A DNA stretch of 64,000 nt, from assembly GCF_003837805.1 (NCBI RefSeq), contig NZ_RQIT01000002.1, forward strand, positions 744,001-808,000. Reading direction: 5' to 3'. Origin of the DNA: Bradyrhizobium sp. RP6 (lineage in GTDB: Bacteria > Pseudomonadota > Alphaproteobacteria > Rhizobiales > Xanthobacteraceae). This document shows, in pieces, positions 8,488 through 18,146 of the stretch; position 1 is the stretch's first letter; each line of letters begins with the position of its first letter. Below the pieces are notes generated by a model, which ran no database searches, was not told the origin of the DNA, and saw nothing but the letters and a program-made list of their open reading frames with translations. The position numbers were made by a program, and so were the translations under genes.

Positions 8488-9435
8488 ATGAACAGCATTG
8501 ACGATGTGCCGAGACTGGCACTCAACACTTTTCGCTTTTCAGACGTCGACGAATTTCGAAGTGCCATACGCGGGCTGAATTTCGATTTCACGCCTTTCGT
8601 ACGGAAGATTTCGGCTGAGCAGACGATCCTGTCGTTGCCCGGTTGCGACGTGAATTTGACGCACGCGTTTCCGCGGGTCGTTGATGCACAGCTCGTCGGG
8701 AATTGCACGGCGATCGGCTTCACGATGGACGACCTCGACGTCCCCGTTCGCTTCAATGGCTCGCAACGCGCCCGGCCGGTCGTGGTCATCGGCAGCGGCG
8801 GCGCGGCCTACACCACCGTTGAGGAGGTGCAGCGAGAAATCGCCTCGGTGGTGTTCAGACCGGAGGTGCAGGATCGAGGCTGGCCGCCCACGCTCTCGAG
8901 CTTCAAGATTTTCGAGGTCTCCGCGGCCGGCTTGCACCGGCTGCGCACCGTGGTTCGTGAGGTGTTGGCCGAGGCCTCCGGCCCGGCCGAGGCGCCGGAG
9001 CTTTCGTCGAAGGGCGCGGCGATGAAGGAGTCCCTGCTCGGAGCCGTCGACGAGGTCTTCGAAACCGTCGTCTCGGCCCGCTGGACCCTCGGCCCCAACG
9101 ACGGGCGGAATTTCAGGATGTTCCACGACATCCGCGCACTGCTGACCGAGGATTTGTCGCAGCCGATCTACAGCGATGAGATCGCGCGCAAGCTCGGGCT
9201 GTCCGTTCGCACCATGCACGACGTCGTCCGCCGCTATCGGGGCATGAGCCTGCATCGCTATTTGCGCCTGCGCCGGCTGTGGCTGGTGCGGCGGCGGCTT
9301 CTCGCCGGGGCCGATAGCGTCAAGGCGGTCGCGCTGGCGTTTGGCTTCTGGCACCTCAGTGATTTCTCCAGAAGCTACCGCGACCAGTTCGGCGAGTCGC
9401 CGTCGCAAACGCTGGGACGCGGTCGCGGCCGATAG
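8488..9435 (+). CDS. AraC family transcriptional regulator
   Basis: This is a 315-residue regulator. The C-terminal ~100 residues contain the two helix-turn-helix motifs of AraC/XylS proteins (SDEIARKLGLSVRTMHDVVRRYRGMSLHRYLRLRRL and VKAVALAFGFWHLSDFSRSYRDQFGESPSQTLG). The N-terminal half matches the AraC-binding-like sensor of the XylS/AndR group. It is divergent from DUF2336 and 50 bases from an FMN reductase gene on the same strand, so that gene is one possible target. Confidence 0.9.
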   Translation: MNSIDDVPRLALNTFRFSDVDEFRSAIRGLNFDFTPFVRKISAEQTILSLPGCDVNLTHAFPRVVDAQLVGNCTAIGFTMDDLDVPVRFNGSQRARPVVVIGSGGAAYTTVEEVQREIASVVFRPEVQDRGWPPTLSSFKIFEVSAAGLHRLRTVVREVLAEASGPAEAPELSSKGAAMKESLLGAVDEVFETVVSARWTLGPNDGRNFRMFHDIRALLTEDLSQPIYSDEIARKLGLSVRTMHDVVRRYRGMSLHRYLRLRRLWLVRRRLLAGADSVKAVALAFGFWHLSDFSRSYRDQFGESPSQTLGRGRGR

Positions 9436-9485
9436 TTCGCCAAACCGGGTAGGATCGGACACCGGTTTCGTGCTACCGTCCGGCC

Positions 9486-10076
9486 ATGAGCAATCGCATT
9501 CTCGTTCTCTACGGTTCCTACCGTTCCGACCGCATGGGCATCCGCCTGGCGAACTTCGTCATCGATCGGCTGCGCGGCCGCGGCGAGGAAGTCGAATTCA
9601 TCGACGCCAAAGCGATCGGCCTGCCGATGCTCGACCGTATGTACAAGGAATATCCCAAGGGCTCGGCGCCCGAGGCGCTGGAGAAGCTGGCCGGGCAGAT
9701 CCGGGACGCGGACGGCTTCGTCTTCGTCACCGGCGAGTACAATTGGGGCATCCAGCCCGGCCTGAAGAATCTCACCGACCACTTCCTCGAAGAGTGGTTC
9801 TGGCGTCCGGCCGCGATCGTGAGCTATTCCGCCGGCCGACTGTCCGGCGCGCGCGCCGCGACGGCCTGGCACGGCACGCTGTCGGAAATGGGCATGGTGG
9901 TGGTGTCGAGCACAATCGGCGTCGGCCCGATCGCGCAGACATTGTCGGCGGATGCAGAGCCGATCGGAGAGGGCGGCAAGGCCTTGGAGCGCTCGTTCCC
10001 GCGCTTTGCCGACGATCTCTTGTGGTGGATCGAGGCGGCGAAAGCGCAGCGGGCGCGGAAGGCGCCGCCTTACTGA
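9486..10076 (+). CDS. NAD(P)H-dependent FMN reductase family protein
   Basis: This is a 196-residue flavodoxin-like protein. The N-terminus (ILVLYGSYRSDRMGIRLANFV) carries the phosphate-binding loop of the NADPH-dependent FMN reductase family. GFVFVTGEYNWGIQPGLKNLTDHF matches the family's conserved 'P-E-Y-N-x-x-x-P-x-x-L-K' box. It reduces FMN or quinones in related proteins. It follows the AraC gene on the same strand. Confidence 0.88.
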   Translation: MSNRILVLYGSYRSDRMGIRLANFVIDRLRGRGEEVEFIDAKAIGLPMLDRMYKEYPKGSAPEALEKLAGQIRDADGFVFVTGEYNWGIQPGLKNLTDHFLEEWFWRPAAIVSYSAGRLSGARAATAWHGTLSEMGMVVVSSTIGVGPIAQTLSADAEPIGEGGKALERSFPRFADDLLWWIEAAKAQRARKAPPY

Positions 10077-10176
10077 AGCGCCATGCGACCAGGATGAACC
10101 GTCATCGCGCTTCAGGTTTTCGTTTCAGCATGATCGTTTCGGAAAACCGCTGCGCACTCTTCCGTATCGTGCTTAA
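10077..10176. repeat. Dispersed intergenic repeat, copy 1
   Basis: This ~100-base element begins AAGCGCCATG, contains GTCATCGCGCTTC and GCATGATC..TTTCGG, and ends near GTGCTTAAGC. A second copy lies at 32906-33007 with the same order of blocks. Internal inverted pairs (GAAGCGC/GCGCTTC) suggest a foldable RNA. The element resembles a high-copy Bradyrhizobium repeat. It lies at the 3' ends of the convergent FMN reductase and chemoreceptor genes. Confidence 0.75.
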
Positions 10177-12254
10177 GCGGCCCTGACCTCGCCGAGGAAG
10201 CGGTCGAACTGTCCGGCGAGATCGCGCGATTGCGTCGAGAGCTGCTCGGCGGCGCCCAGCACCTCCCTCGCGGCAGCTCCCGTGTCGTCGGCGGCGCGCT
10301 GCACGCCGGAGATGTTGCTGTTGACCTCCTGGGTGCCGCGGGCGGCCTCCTGGACGCTGCGGGCGATCTCCTTGGTGGCCGAGCCCTGTTCCTCGATCGC
10401 GGCGGCGATGGCGGTGCCGATCTGATCGATCTCGGCGATAACGTCGGCGACGTTGCGGATCGCGGCCACGGTCTCGTCGCTTGCGGTCTGGATCGCCGTG
10501 ATCTGCTCGGAGATCTCGGTGGTGGCCTTGGCGGTCTGGCCGGCCAGCGACTTCACTTCGGAGGCGACCACAGCGAAGCCGCGGCCGGCATCGCCGGCGC
10601 GGGCGGCCTCGATGGTCGCGTTCAGCGCGAGCAGGTTGGTCTGCTCGGCGATGCTCTGGATCAGCGTGACGACGTCGCCGATCTTCTGCGCGCCCTCGGC
10701 GAGCGCGCGGGCGGTGTCGCCGGTGCGGCGCGCGTTGTCGACAGCGCGAGCGGCGATCTCGGTGCTTTGGGCGACCTGGCGGCCGATCTCGGCGATCGAG
10801 GAGGTCAGCTCTTCGGTGGCGCTGGCGACGGTCTGCACGTTGCTCGAGGTCTGTTCGGAGGCGGCGGCGACCACCGCGGCCTGGCTGTTGGTCTGCGCTG
10901 CCGTCGAGGTCATCGACTGCGCGGTGCTTTCCATGGTCGCCGAGGCCTGGGACAGGCCGCCGACGAGTTCGGTGACCTTCGCCTCGAAGGCTAGCGTGAG
11001 GCTGTCGAGCGCCTGCGCGCGCCGCATCTTGCCATCGTTCTCAGCCTGCTTTTCGGCGGCGAGCCGGTCGGCCCGGATCATGTTGTCCTTGAAGACCTGA
11101 ACCGCCGCCGCCATCGCGCCGATCTCGTCGGAGCGCTCGGCGCCGGGGATCTCGCCGGCAACGTCGCCATCGGCAAGCTTTGTCATGCGCGTCGTCAAGC
11201 CGACGATCGGGGCGCAGACGCGGCGGCGGACCATCACGATCAGGCCGGCGCTGGCGATCAGCACGGCAAGGAGACCTCCAAGGGCGATGATGAAGCTGGT
11301 GCGGGCGGCCGAAGATGCGCTGGCGAGAATCTGCTCGGCATTGTCGTAGAAGGCATCGCGAACGCCAATGATGGTGCCGAGGCCGCGCTGTGTTGCGGCG
11401 TAATAGGTGTCCATATCGTGCTCGTATTTGCCGGTGACGGCGCCGTCTTTCACCAGCTTGAGCTCGCGACCGAACTCCTCGACATAGATCGCGTTGAACT
11501 TCTCCAGGGCCCCGGCTACGTTCGCAGGGGTTGACGGATTTCCGCGCAGTTCCTGCAGCGCCATCACGATCTGGTCGTTACGGCCCTGTGAGCGGGCGAT
11601 GTCGGCCTTTTCGGCGTCGGTTGCCGGTTTCTTGCCGCCGACCAGATTCTTGTGGAGGCTGGAATTGAAGCCGCCGACGTCTCGCAATGTCATGGCGATG
11701 TTGGCGTAGCTGGCCTGTCGGTAGGCATCGCCATTGAGGATCGCCATGCGGCGGACCTGCTCGTTGAGAAGCGCGGTCACACCTGCATTGAGCACGGCAT
11801 TGTCGGCGACGATCTTCTTGGCCGCGTCCTTGCGGGCCTCCGCCGGTCCGGCGAGCGCCTTGTCGATGGCTTCGCGCAAGGCGGTGAATTTCGCATCGAT
11901 CCCGTCGATATTGCTGCCCATGGTGCTGCCGTCGTCGAAGGAGCCGGGCAGCTCCTTGCGTCGTGCGTTCATCCTGTCGCGGGCGCCGTCGGTCTGCTTG
12001 CGCAATTTGTCCTGCTCAGTGAGCAGTGCCGGGTCAATACTCGCAGGGCCGTAGAGAATGTTAGTGGAAAAGCCGCGCTCTGGATTGAGATAGCGCGGGA
12101 TATCGCTGACAGCGCGGACGATGGCCAGGCGGCCTTGCGCCTCGCCGACCCGTTCCATGGTCTCGTATTTCGTCACGGCGACGTAGACGGCGAGGCCGCC
12201 GCCGACGGTCGAGAGCGAGACAATGGCGCTGGTCAGGAGCGTACCGATTTTCAT
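10173..12254 (-). CDS. Methyl-accepting chemotaxis protein
   Basis: This is a 693-residue receptor. A transmembrane segment at residues 5-27 is followed by a long periplasmic helical sensor (about 28-315) and a second membrane segment (318-343, [24 protein letters not shown]). A HAMP linker spans about 344-400. The cytoplasmic signalling domain has the hairpin tip [30 protein letters not shown]. No C-terminal pentapeptide for CheR docking is seen. The ligand is unknown. The gene stands alone. Confidence 0.95.
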   Translation of the reverse strand: MKIGTLLTSAIVSLSTVGGGLAVYVAVTKYETMERVGEAQGRLAIVRAVSDIPRYLNPERGFSTNILYGPASIDPALLTEQDKLRKQTDGARDRMNARRKELPGSFDDGSTMGSNIDGIDAKFTALREAIDKALAGPAEARKDAAKKIVADNAVLNAGVTALLNEQVRRMAILNGDAYRQASYANIAMTLRDVGGFNSSLHKNLVGGKKPATDAEKADIARSQGRNDQIVMALQELRGNPSTPANVAGALEKFNAIYVEEFGRELKLVKDGAVTGKYEHDMDTYYAATQRGLGTIIGVRDAFYDNAEQILASASSAARTSFIIALGGLLAVLIASAGLIVMVRRRVCAPIVGLTTRMTKLADGDVAGEIPGAERSDEIGAMAAAVQVFKDNMIRADRLAAEKQAENDGKMRRAQALDSLTLAFEAKVTELVGGLSQASATMESTAQSMTSTAAQTNSQAAVVAAASEQTSSNVQTVASATEELTSSIAEIGRQVAQSTEIAARAVDNARRTGDTARALAEGAQKIGDVVTLIQSIAEQTNLLALNATIEAARAGDAGRGFAVVASEVKSLAGQTAKATTEISEQITAIQTASDETVAAIRNVADVIAEIDQIGTAIAAAIEEQGSATKEIARSVQEAARGTQEVNSNISGVQRAADDTGAAAREVLGAAEQLSTQSRDLAGQFDRFLGEVRAA

Positions 12255-12345
12255 GATCTGTCCGGCAATGGCGTGCGACGAGAGTTAAAGTTGCACGGAC
12301 GATAGATAGCCCGTGTTAATCTCGGGTTACGCCCCGGCGGCCAAT

Positions 12346-12786
12346 TCAGCCGGACGCGCGGTCGAGCCTCGACAGGATCTCAAGCGTGGCACCGTCGCGT
12401 TCACCCGCAAAATATCGGGCGATCGCCTGATCGAAGACGGGCTCGTCGGACACCGCGCCGAACAGCGTCATCGACGAGCGGAATTTAGCGTCATCCGGTG
12501 CGCCGAGGATCGCGTTGATGGTTCGGCCCTCGACGGCAAGCACGAGCCTCGTGCATTCGATCAGGCGCGCCCCGAGGACGGGATGGGCGAGATAGGCCTC
12601 GGCCTCCGCGCGGGACCTGATGGCGTAGCGCTGCGACATGGCGCTGAAGCCGAGACCTCCGACCTGCGGGAAGACGAACCACATCCAGTGAGTCTCCTTC
12701 CGGCCCCGGGTCAACTCGGCCCGGACGTCGCGATAGACCGGCTCCTGGGCACGGACAAAGCGGTTGAGATCGAACGGATCGGTCAT
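12346..12786 (-). CDS. DUF1810 domain protein
   Basis: This is a 146-residue protein with the conserved DUF1810 pattern: DPFDLNRFVRAQ at the start, then HWMWFVFPQ and GLGFSAMSQRYAI, and a late SMTLFGAVS. The fold is compact and helical and the function is unknown; the family is widespread in proteobacteria. The ATG at 12786 is chosen because homologues begin with this DPFDL..F block, while the longer frame would overlap the divergent gene. Confidence 0.85.
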   Translation of the reverse strand: MTDPFDLNRFVRAQEPVYRDVRAELTRGRKETHWMWFVFPQVGGLGFSAMSQRYAIRSRAEAEAYLAHPVLGARLIECTRLVLAVEGRTINAILGAPDDAKFRSSMTLFGAVSDEPVFDQAIARYFAGERDGATLEILSRLDRASG

Positions 12787-12905
12787 TGGATACCTTCGGG
12801 AGGCTTTCCGGCCGCGATTATGCCTAACTTTTGGCTCCCAATGTGGTAGCTGGTATAGAGTCTCCGGGTGGGGGTGGGCACCCCCGGGGTCGATTTGGGG
12901 ATCTG

Positions 12906-13928
12906 ATGGTTTCCGACGCAGCAAACGCCGAGAGGCTGTTGTCGCGCCGCCGTGTCGGGCGGGCCGAGACGATTCTACTGTCTGTGGCAGCGCTTGCGCT
13001 GGCGCTTGGCGCGGCCGCGTGGGTGTCCGATATCGGCGATTCGACCCCGCTGGTCTCCGCCGCCTTGCCGCCGGCCAATGCCCCTTCGTTCGAAGACCGT
13101 TTCGCGTCCGCCTCCGGCAGCCCGCCGGCCCGCGAGTTCGGCCTGCGGGCGCTCGAGCGCTCCGCGGTGAACGCGGTCCAGCTCAAGCTGCGAGATGCCA
13201 AGGCGATGCTCGCGCAGAAGCTCCAGGGCGACGACTGGCGCTCGATGCTGACCGATGACGAACAGTCGTCTGCAGCCGAAGAGGCGAGGCCCTCGCAGCG
13301 GGCCGAGGCCATCCCGATGCCGCGCTCGCGTCCGGTCCAGGCGGATCTGGCCGCCCAGATCGCCTCCAGCCAAGCCTATGCCGATACCGGCTCGAGGGCC
13401 GACAACCGCAACTTCTTCGAAAGGTTCACCGACAAGATCAAGCTGGCTTCGTTGACGCCGGATAGCGGGTTGTTGTCGAAGGCGCCGGATCTCGCCGCCC
13501 TAGGCTATGACTCGCGGACAGCGGTCTATGACATCTCGGCCAAGGCGGTCTATCTGCCGAGCGGCGTGGCACTGGAAGCGCATTCCGGCCTGGGTGCGCT
13601 GATGGACAACCCCGACCATGTCGACCGGCGGATGGTCGGCGCGACGCCGCCGGCGACGTACGATCTCAAGCCGCGCGAAAAGCCGTTCCACGGCGTCCGG
13701 GCATTGCGCATGACGCCGACTGAGGGCACCAGTGCGCTTGGCCGCGTCGGTCTGCTCACGCACAACTACTTGCTTGGGCCGCGCGGCGATTCCAACGGTT
13801 GCGTCTCGATCAAGGACTATGACCGTTTCATCAAGGCCTACGACAATGGCGAGTTCAACCGCCTGGTCGTGGTGCCGAGCCTGCGCGGGGCGGCCACCGC
13901 TTCGCAGCGCGCGAGCACCAATTCCTGA
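12906..13928 (+). CDS. DUF2778 / Tlde1-like L,D-transpeptidase-fold protein
   Basis: This is a 340-residue membrane-anchored protein. A transmembrane segment near the N-terminus (ILLSVAALALALGAAAW) is followed by a long disordered, alanine/proline-rich region. A C-terminal DUF2778 domain (about 215-330) has HSGLGALMDNP, LLTHNYLLGPRGDSNGCVSI and a terminal VVVPS strand. The histidine plus SNGC cysteine match the catalytic pair of Tlde1-type L,D-transpeptidases. It probably acts on peptidoglycan in the periplasm. No type VI secretion genes are nearby, so a housekeeping or envelope role is more likely than an effector role. Confidence 0.78.
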   Translation: MVSDAANAERLLSRRRVGRAETILLSVAALALALGAAAWVSDIGDSTPLVSAALPPANAPSFEDRFASASGSPPAREFGLRALERSAVNAVQLKLRDAKAMLAQKLQGDDWRSMLTDDEQSSAAEEARPSQRAEAIPMPRSRPVQADLAAQIASSQAYADTGSRADNRNFFERFTDKIKLASLTPDSGLLSKAPDLAALGYDSRTAVYDISAKAVYLPSGVALEAHSGLGALMDNPDHVDRRMVGATPPATYDLKPREKPFHGVRALRMTPTEGTSALGRVGLLTHNYLLGPRGDSNGCVSIKDYDRFIKAYDNGEFNRLVVVPSLRGAATASQRASTNS

Positions 13929-13994
13929 CCATCGCCTGCGACGGCGGGGCTGCCGTTTCCCCTTCGTTAAGCCGTCCTCGTCCAGAAGCAGCCC

Positions 13995-14252
13995 ATGAGT
14001 GATCCATCAAGCTCCGAAACCCCGCTGCGCACGACGTTCAAGATCAAGCTGAACGGTGACACGTTGGCGATCGCGACCGTCGGTCAGGCCTATCAATTCC
14101 TCACCAACTTCAAGTCGGTCGAGTGGATGGAATTTCGCTCCCTGCACGAGGACGCGGTCGCGGCCCTGGAAGGCGCCGCCGGCAACGCTATGCTGGCGGT
14201 GCAGGCGACCAACGCCGTGCGCGCGCTGTTCGTCAGCGCCAAGCTGCTCTGA
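13995..14252 (+). CDS. DUF982-like small protein
   Basis: This is an 85-residue protein resembling the rhizobial DUF982 family: an N-terminal strand pair (FKIKLNGDTLAIATVGQAYQFL), a tryptophan in the middle, and a C-terminal helix pair (DAVAALEGAAGNAMLAVQATNAVRALFVSAKLL). Such proteins are abundant and uncharacterised in rhizobia. It lies 66 bases after the DUF2778 gene. Confidence 0.7.
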   Translation: MSDPSSSETPLRTTFKIKLNGDTLAIATVGQAYQFLTNFKSVEWMEFRSLHEDAVAALEGAAGNAMLAVQATNAVRALFVSAKLL

Positions 14253-14376
14253 GAGCTCCGTACGGGGCCTTCTCCTCGTAACTTGAACTCCGCTACAGGA
14301 ACGGGCAAACGGTCCGCGAAGACCGTCGCCACAAAGCCCATATGTTCGAAATCTACTTCCAGGGAGAGTCCACATC

Positions 14377-15468
14377 ATGAAACGCCGTACATTTCTGAAG
14401 GGCGGCGCCGTCGCCGGCGCGACGACGCTGGTTGCTGCACCCGCGATCGCGCAGAGCGCGCCCGAGATCAAATGGCGCCTGACCTCGAGCTTTCCGAAGT
14501 CGCTCGACACCATCTACGGTACGGCGCAGACCTTTGCGAAATACGTGGCTGAGGCCACCGACAACAAATTCCAGATCCAGACCTTTGCGGCCGGTGAGAT
14601 CGTTCCGGGCCTCCAGGCGCTCGATGCCGTCAGCACCGCATCGGTGGAGATGGCGCAGACCCCGCTCTATTTCTACATCGGCAAGGAGCCGGCGCTGGCC
14701 TATGCGACCGGCGCGCCGTTCGGCATGAACCATCGCCATCAAGAATCGTGGTGGCACTTCGGCGGCGGCGCTGATCTCACCAACGAGGCGCTCAAGCCGT
14801 TCAAGGCGCATGCGATCCTCTGCGGCAATTCCGGCACCCAGATGGGCGGCTGGTTCCGCAAGGAGATCAAGTCGGTCGACGACCTCAAGGGTCTCAAATT
14901 CCGCATCGCTGGCATGGGCGGCCACGTGCTGGCAAAGCTCGGCGTCGTGCCGCAGCAGATCGCGGGAGGGGATATCTATCCGGCGCTGGAGAAGGGCACG
15001 ATCGACGCCGTCGAGTTCGTCGGCCCCTATGACGACGAGAAGCTCGGCTTCTACAAGGTCGCCAAATATTACTACTTCCCCGGCTGGTGGGAAGGCGGTG
15101 CCATGCTGCACATGATCGTCAATGACGAGAAGTGGAATTCGCTGCCCAAGCAGTACCAGGCGATCGTCAACCAGGCGGGCGCAGCGGCCGGCGCCTGGAT
15201 GCTGGAGAAATACGACAGCGTGAATCCGGCGGCGCTGAAGCGGCTGATCGCCGGCGGCGCGGAGCTGAAGGCTTTCCCGCAACCGGTGTTGGAGGCCTGC
15301 TACAACGCGACCCAGGACCATCTGAACGAGCTCGCCGCCAAGAGCGACCTGTTCAAGCGGACCAAGGAGAGCCACGACGCGTATATGAAGGAGCTCTTGT
15401 TCTATACGCAGATCGCGGAGAACTTCTACGACAATTACCTGCTGAGCAAGATGCGCAACAAGAGCTGA
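14377..15468 (+). CDS. TRAP transporter substrate-binding protein, Tat-exported
   Basis: This is a 363-residue periplasmic binding protein of the DctP/TakP type. The N-terminus MKRRTFLKGGAVAGATTL is a twin-arginine signal ending near AIAQS. The mature part shows WRLTSSFPKSLDTIYG, a central GLKFRIAGMGG arginine-containing carboxylate-binding motif and EFVGPYDDEKLGFYKVAKYYYFPGWW, as in 2-oxo-acid or dicarboxylate binders. No DctQ or DctM membrane genes are adjacent, so it is an orphan that would have to work with a membrane complex encoded elsewhere. Confidence 0.9.
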   Translation: MKRRTFLKGGAVAGATTLVAAPAIAQSAPEIKWRLTSSFPKSLDTIYGTAQTFAKYVAEATDNKFQIQTFAAGEIVPGLQALDAVSTASVEMAQTPLYFYIGKEPALAYATGAPFGMNHRHQESWWHFGGGADLTNEALKPFKAHAILCGNSGTQMGGWFRKEIKSVDDLKGLKFRIAGMGGHVLAKLGVVPQQIAGGDIYPALEKGTIDAVEFVGPYDDEKLGFYKVAKYYYFPGWWEGGAMLHMIVNDEKWNSLPKQYQAIVNQAGAAAGAWMLEKYDSVNPAALKRLIAGGAELKAFPQPVLEACYNATQDHLNELAAKSDLFKRTKESHDAYMKELLFYTQIAENFYDNYLLSKMRNKS

Positions 15469-15491
15469 TCGCAAGAACGGGGCGCGGTGTC

Positions 15492-16265
15492 CTACGCCGC
15501 GCCCAGCCCCAGCTTCGCATAGATGCGTCTTGCATAGGCGCCGAATGCGTCCGTCGTCTTCAGCGGAAGGTCGCGCGGGAAGGGCAGGTCGATCGCGAAA
15601 TAGTCGGCCATTTTCGCCGGGCCCGCCGTCAGCACGGCGCAGTGCGAGGACAGGAACACGGCTTCCTGGATCGAGTGGGTGACGAAGATGATGGTCTTGC
15701 CGCTCTCGCGCCAGATCCGCAGCATCTCCAGATTCATCTGCTCGCGCGTCAGCGCATCCAGCGCGCCGAACGGCTCGTCCATCAGGATCAGCTTCGGATC
15801 GTGTATGAAGGCGCGTGCGATCGCCGTTCGCTGTTGCATGCCGCCGGACAGCTGCTGCGGATATTTCTGCTCGTAGCCGGCGAGCCCGACGAGGTTGAGC
15901 AGGTCGCGTGCCCGCTCGCGCGCGGCCTTCATCGGCAGGCCGACGATCTCGGCCGGCAGCAGCACGTTGTCCAGGATGGTCCGCCATTTCAACAGCAGCG
16001 CCTGCTGGAACACCATGCCGATGTCGCGGGTCGGATCGAACGGGCTCCTGGCATTGCCTATTTTGACGGTGCCGCCGTCAGCGCCGTGTAGCCCGGCCAG
16101 GATCTTCATCACGGTGGTCTTGCCGCAGCCGGACGGGCCAACCAGCGAGACGAGCTCACCTTCCTGTATGTCCATGGTGACGTCGGACACGGCGAGAAAC
16201 TCGGTGCCGCCGCTGCGATAGACCTTGCGGACGCCTTGCAGGCTGATGAAGGGGGCCGAGCTCAT
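15492..16265 (-). CDS. ABC transporter ATPase, SsuB/TauB type
   Basis: This is a 257-residue ATPase of the nitrate/sulfonate/taurine importer class. Walker A is VGPSGCGKTT, the signature LSGGMQQRTAIARAF and Walker B LILMDEPFGALDAL, with the H-loop in IFVTHSIQEAVFLS. The start at 16265 overlaps the stop of the aldolase gene by four bases (ATGA). Its partners are probably the permease at 19186-19956 and the binding protein at 20789-21805. Confidence 0.93.
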   Translation of the reverse strand: MSSAPFISLQGVRKVYRSGGTEFLAVSDVTMDIQEGELVSLVGPSGCGKTTVMKILAGLHGADGGTVKIGNARSPFDPTRDIGMVFQQALLLKWRTILDNVLLPAEIVGLPMKAARERARDLLNLVGLAGYEQKYPQQLSGGMQQRTAIARAFIHDPKLILMDEPFGALDALTREQMNLEMLRIWRESGKTIIFVTHSIQEAVFLSSHCAVLTAGPAKMADYFAIDLPFPRDLPLKTTDAFGAYARRIYAKLGLGAA

Positions 16266-17317
16266 GCCAGCCATTTGTTCAAGTTCGCGGCGACGAAGGC
16301 ATCGTCGCTGAGGTCGGCGTGCTCGCGGCAGACGCGATCGATCTCCTCCTTCTGGCCGGGGCTGAGGCCCTCGTCGGGATCGAGGCACCACAAGCCTTTC
16401 ATCAGGCCCTGGCGCCGCAGCACTTCGTGGCAGCCGGCGATGCAGCCGTGGAAGTTGTTGGCGACATCGAAGAAGGCGCTGTTGCAATCGGTGACGCGGG
16501 CATCGAGCGCGAGCAGGTCGGCGGGCACGCTGTCCTTGTGCCGCGCCGCCTTGCAGCGTTCGAATTGTTTGGTCGCGCTCGCGGTCCAGACCGACCAGTG
16601 GCCGAGCAGGCCGCCCTTGAAATAGGTCCGCGTGGTGACGCCCTTGTCGCGGAGATCGAACGGCAGCATCAGGTCGAGCAGGATATGGTCGTCATTGCCG
16701 GTGTAGAGCGCGACGCGGTCGAGCGCGCCGGCGGCTGCGACGCCGCGGAGCACGTCGAGGGTCCTGTAGCGGTTGAACGGCGCGATCTTGATCGCAATGA
16801 CATTGTCGATCGAGGCGAAGCGCTGCCAGAACCGGCTGGACAGGACGACGCCGCCGACGGCGGGTTGCAGGTAAAAACCGACCAGCGGAATCTCGGCGGC
16901 GACGGACGTGCAATGCGCGATGATCTCGTCCTCGGACGCGTTCTTCATCGCGGCGAGGCTGAGCAGGCCGGCGTGATAGCCGATATCCCGTGCCGTGCGG
17001 GCTTCGGTAACCGCCTGCTTCGTCGGACCCGCGAGGCCTGCAACCAGCGCCAGCGGTCGCTTGGTCCAGTTCGCGGCAGTCTCGGCGGCAAGCTCCAGCA
17101 CGGGGCGATAGAGGCCGACGTCGCGGATCGCGAACTGCGTCGTGTGCACGCCGACGGCAAGCCCGCCAGCGCCGGCATCGATGTAATAGCGCGTCAGCGC
17201 GCGCTGGTGCGTCTTGTCGAGCTGGCGCTCGGCGGTGAGGGCGAGCGGATGCGCCGGCAGCACGGTGCCCTCGGCGATCAGCTTGCGGACGGCGCTGTTG
17301 ATCTGGCTGTGGTGCAT
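16262..17317 (-). CDS. Dihydrodipicolinate synthase (DHDPS/NAL) family aldolase
   Basis: This is a 351-residue (beta/alpha)8 aldolase. The Schiff-base lysine is probably Lys177 in NVIAIKIAPF, and the tyrosine in LVGFYLQP (149) is the expected catalytic tyrosine. It is longer than classic DapA (about 290) through a C-terminal extension with several cysteines. Its position inside an ABC importer operon argues for a catabolic pyruvate-yielding aldolase or lyase rather than lysine synthesis. It is separated from the GNAT gene by seven bases and overlaps the ATPase gene by four. Confidence 0.87.
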   Translation of the reverse strand: MHHSQINSAVRKLIAEGTVLPAHPLALTAERQLDKTHQRALTRYYIDAGAGGLAVGVHTTQFAIRDVGLYRPVLELAAETAANWTKRPLALVAGLAGPTKQAVTEARTARDIGYHAGLLSLAAMKNASEDEIIAHCTSVAAEIPLVGFYLQPAVGGVVLSSRFWQRFASIDNVIAIKIAPFNRYRTLDVLRGVAAAGALDRVALYTGNDDHILLDLMLPFDLRDKGVTTRTYFKGGLLGHWSVWTASATKQFERCKAARHKDSVPADLLALDARVTDCNSAFFDVANNFHGCIAGCHEVLRRQGLMKGLWCLDPDEGLSPGQKEEIDRVCREHADLSDDAFVAANLNKWLA

Positions 17318-17324
17318 GATGTCC

Positions 17325-18146
17325 TCATCCGAATTCAGGGCCGGCGACGGCGAATGGCGTTTCCTTCGCGGTAATGGTGGCGGGGCCGAGACGCATCCGC
17401 TGGAAGGGACGTTCGATGGTCCAGCCGGACGCCGTCAGTCCTTCGAGGAACGCTCCTTGCGACGCGACGACGTCGAGCAGGAGCGGTCCATCCTGCGATT
17501 GCGCGATCGCGTCGACCAGGATCAGCGCGGCTGCGGTCTGATCCGCGAACAGCGGACCGATATGGCACGCGGCTCGGCCGTCCCGCACCAGCGCGATGGC
17601 GCCGTTCGCGGAGACGATGCGCGAGCCAGGCCGCCGCGCGAAGGCGGAGAGCAGGGCGCTGCGGTCGAGGCCGGTCGCGCGCCGGTCCCGATCGCGAAGC
17701 GCATCGAGCGTTGCCGTTGACGGGGCCGCTGCGGCTGCTTGTCCCGGCTTCACCAGCTTCAAGCGGCGCAATTGCGAAGTCGGGGTGAAGCCGAGCGGGC
17801 CGTAGACCTTGGCGCCGTCAGGCGTCGCATCGAGCCAGCAGGTCAGCCCGCTCTTGCGCGCCGTATCGAGACAAGCATCGACGAGCAGCGTGGCAAAGCC
17901 GCGGCGGCGGTGGCTTTCCGTCACCAGCACCATGCTGATCCACGCATTGTTGCCGGAATAGGGCAGCAGAGCCGCGCTCGCGACCAGCCGTGCGCCGTCG
18001 CGGATGCCGAACACGAAGCCTTCGCTCGAGAAGAAGCGCCAGTCCTCGACAGTCTGGTTCCAGTGCGCTTCGGTCGAGAGCACAAGGCCCGCCGCGGCGT
18101 CCTCGACGCCGAGCCGGACGATGCGCGGCCCGTCAGTAGCGGCCAT
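17325..18146 (-). CDS. GNAT family N-acetyltransferase
   Basis: This is a 273-residue protein. The N-terminal half is a GNAT domain: WISMVLVTESHRRRGFATLLVDACLD contains the acetyl-CoA loop R-R-G-F-A, then GLTCWLDATPDGAKVYGPLGF. The C-terminal half resembles the second domain found in two-domain GNATs (about 150-270). It overlaps the upstream epimerase gene by 14 bases, so the two are co-translated. The substrate is presumably the compound handled by this operon. Confidence 0.87.
   Translation of the reverse strand: MAATDGPRIVRLGVEDAAAGLVLSTEAHWNQTVEDWRFFSSEGFVFGIRDGARLVASAALLPYSGNNAWISMVLVTESHRRRGFATLLVDACLDTARKSGLTCWLDATPDGAKVYGPLGFTPTSQLRRLKLVKPGQAAAAAPSTATLDALRDRDRRATGLDRSALLSAFARRPGSRIVSANGAIALVRDGRAACHIGPLFADQTAAALILVDAIAQSQDGPLLLDVVASQGAFLEGLTASGWTIERPFQRMRLGPATITAKETPFAVAGPEFG

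Noticed and set aside
12906..13928. Type VI secretion effector (Tlde1)
   Set aside because: The domain matches Tlde1-like enzymes, but no immunity, VgrG or Hcp gene is near and the protein has its own membrane anchor.
14353..15987. Long minus-strand frame opposite the TRAP binding protein
   Set aside because: The plus-strand gene has clear Tat signal and family motifs; the antisense product has no recognisable pattern.
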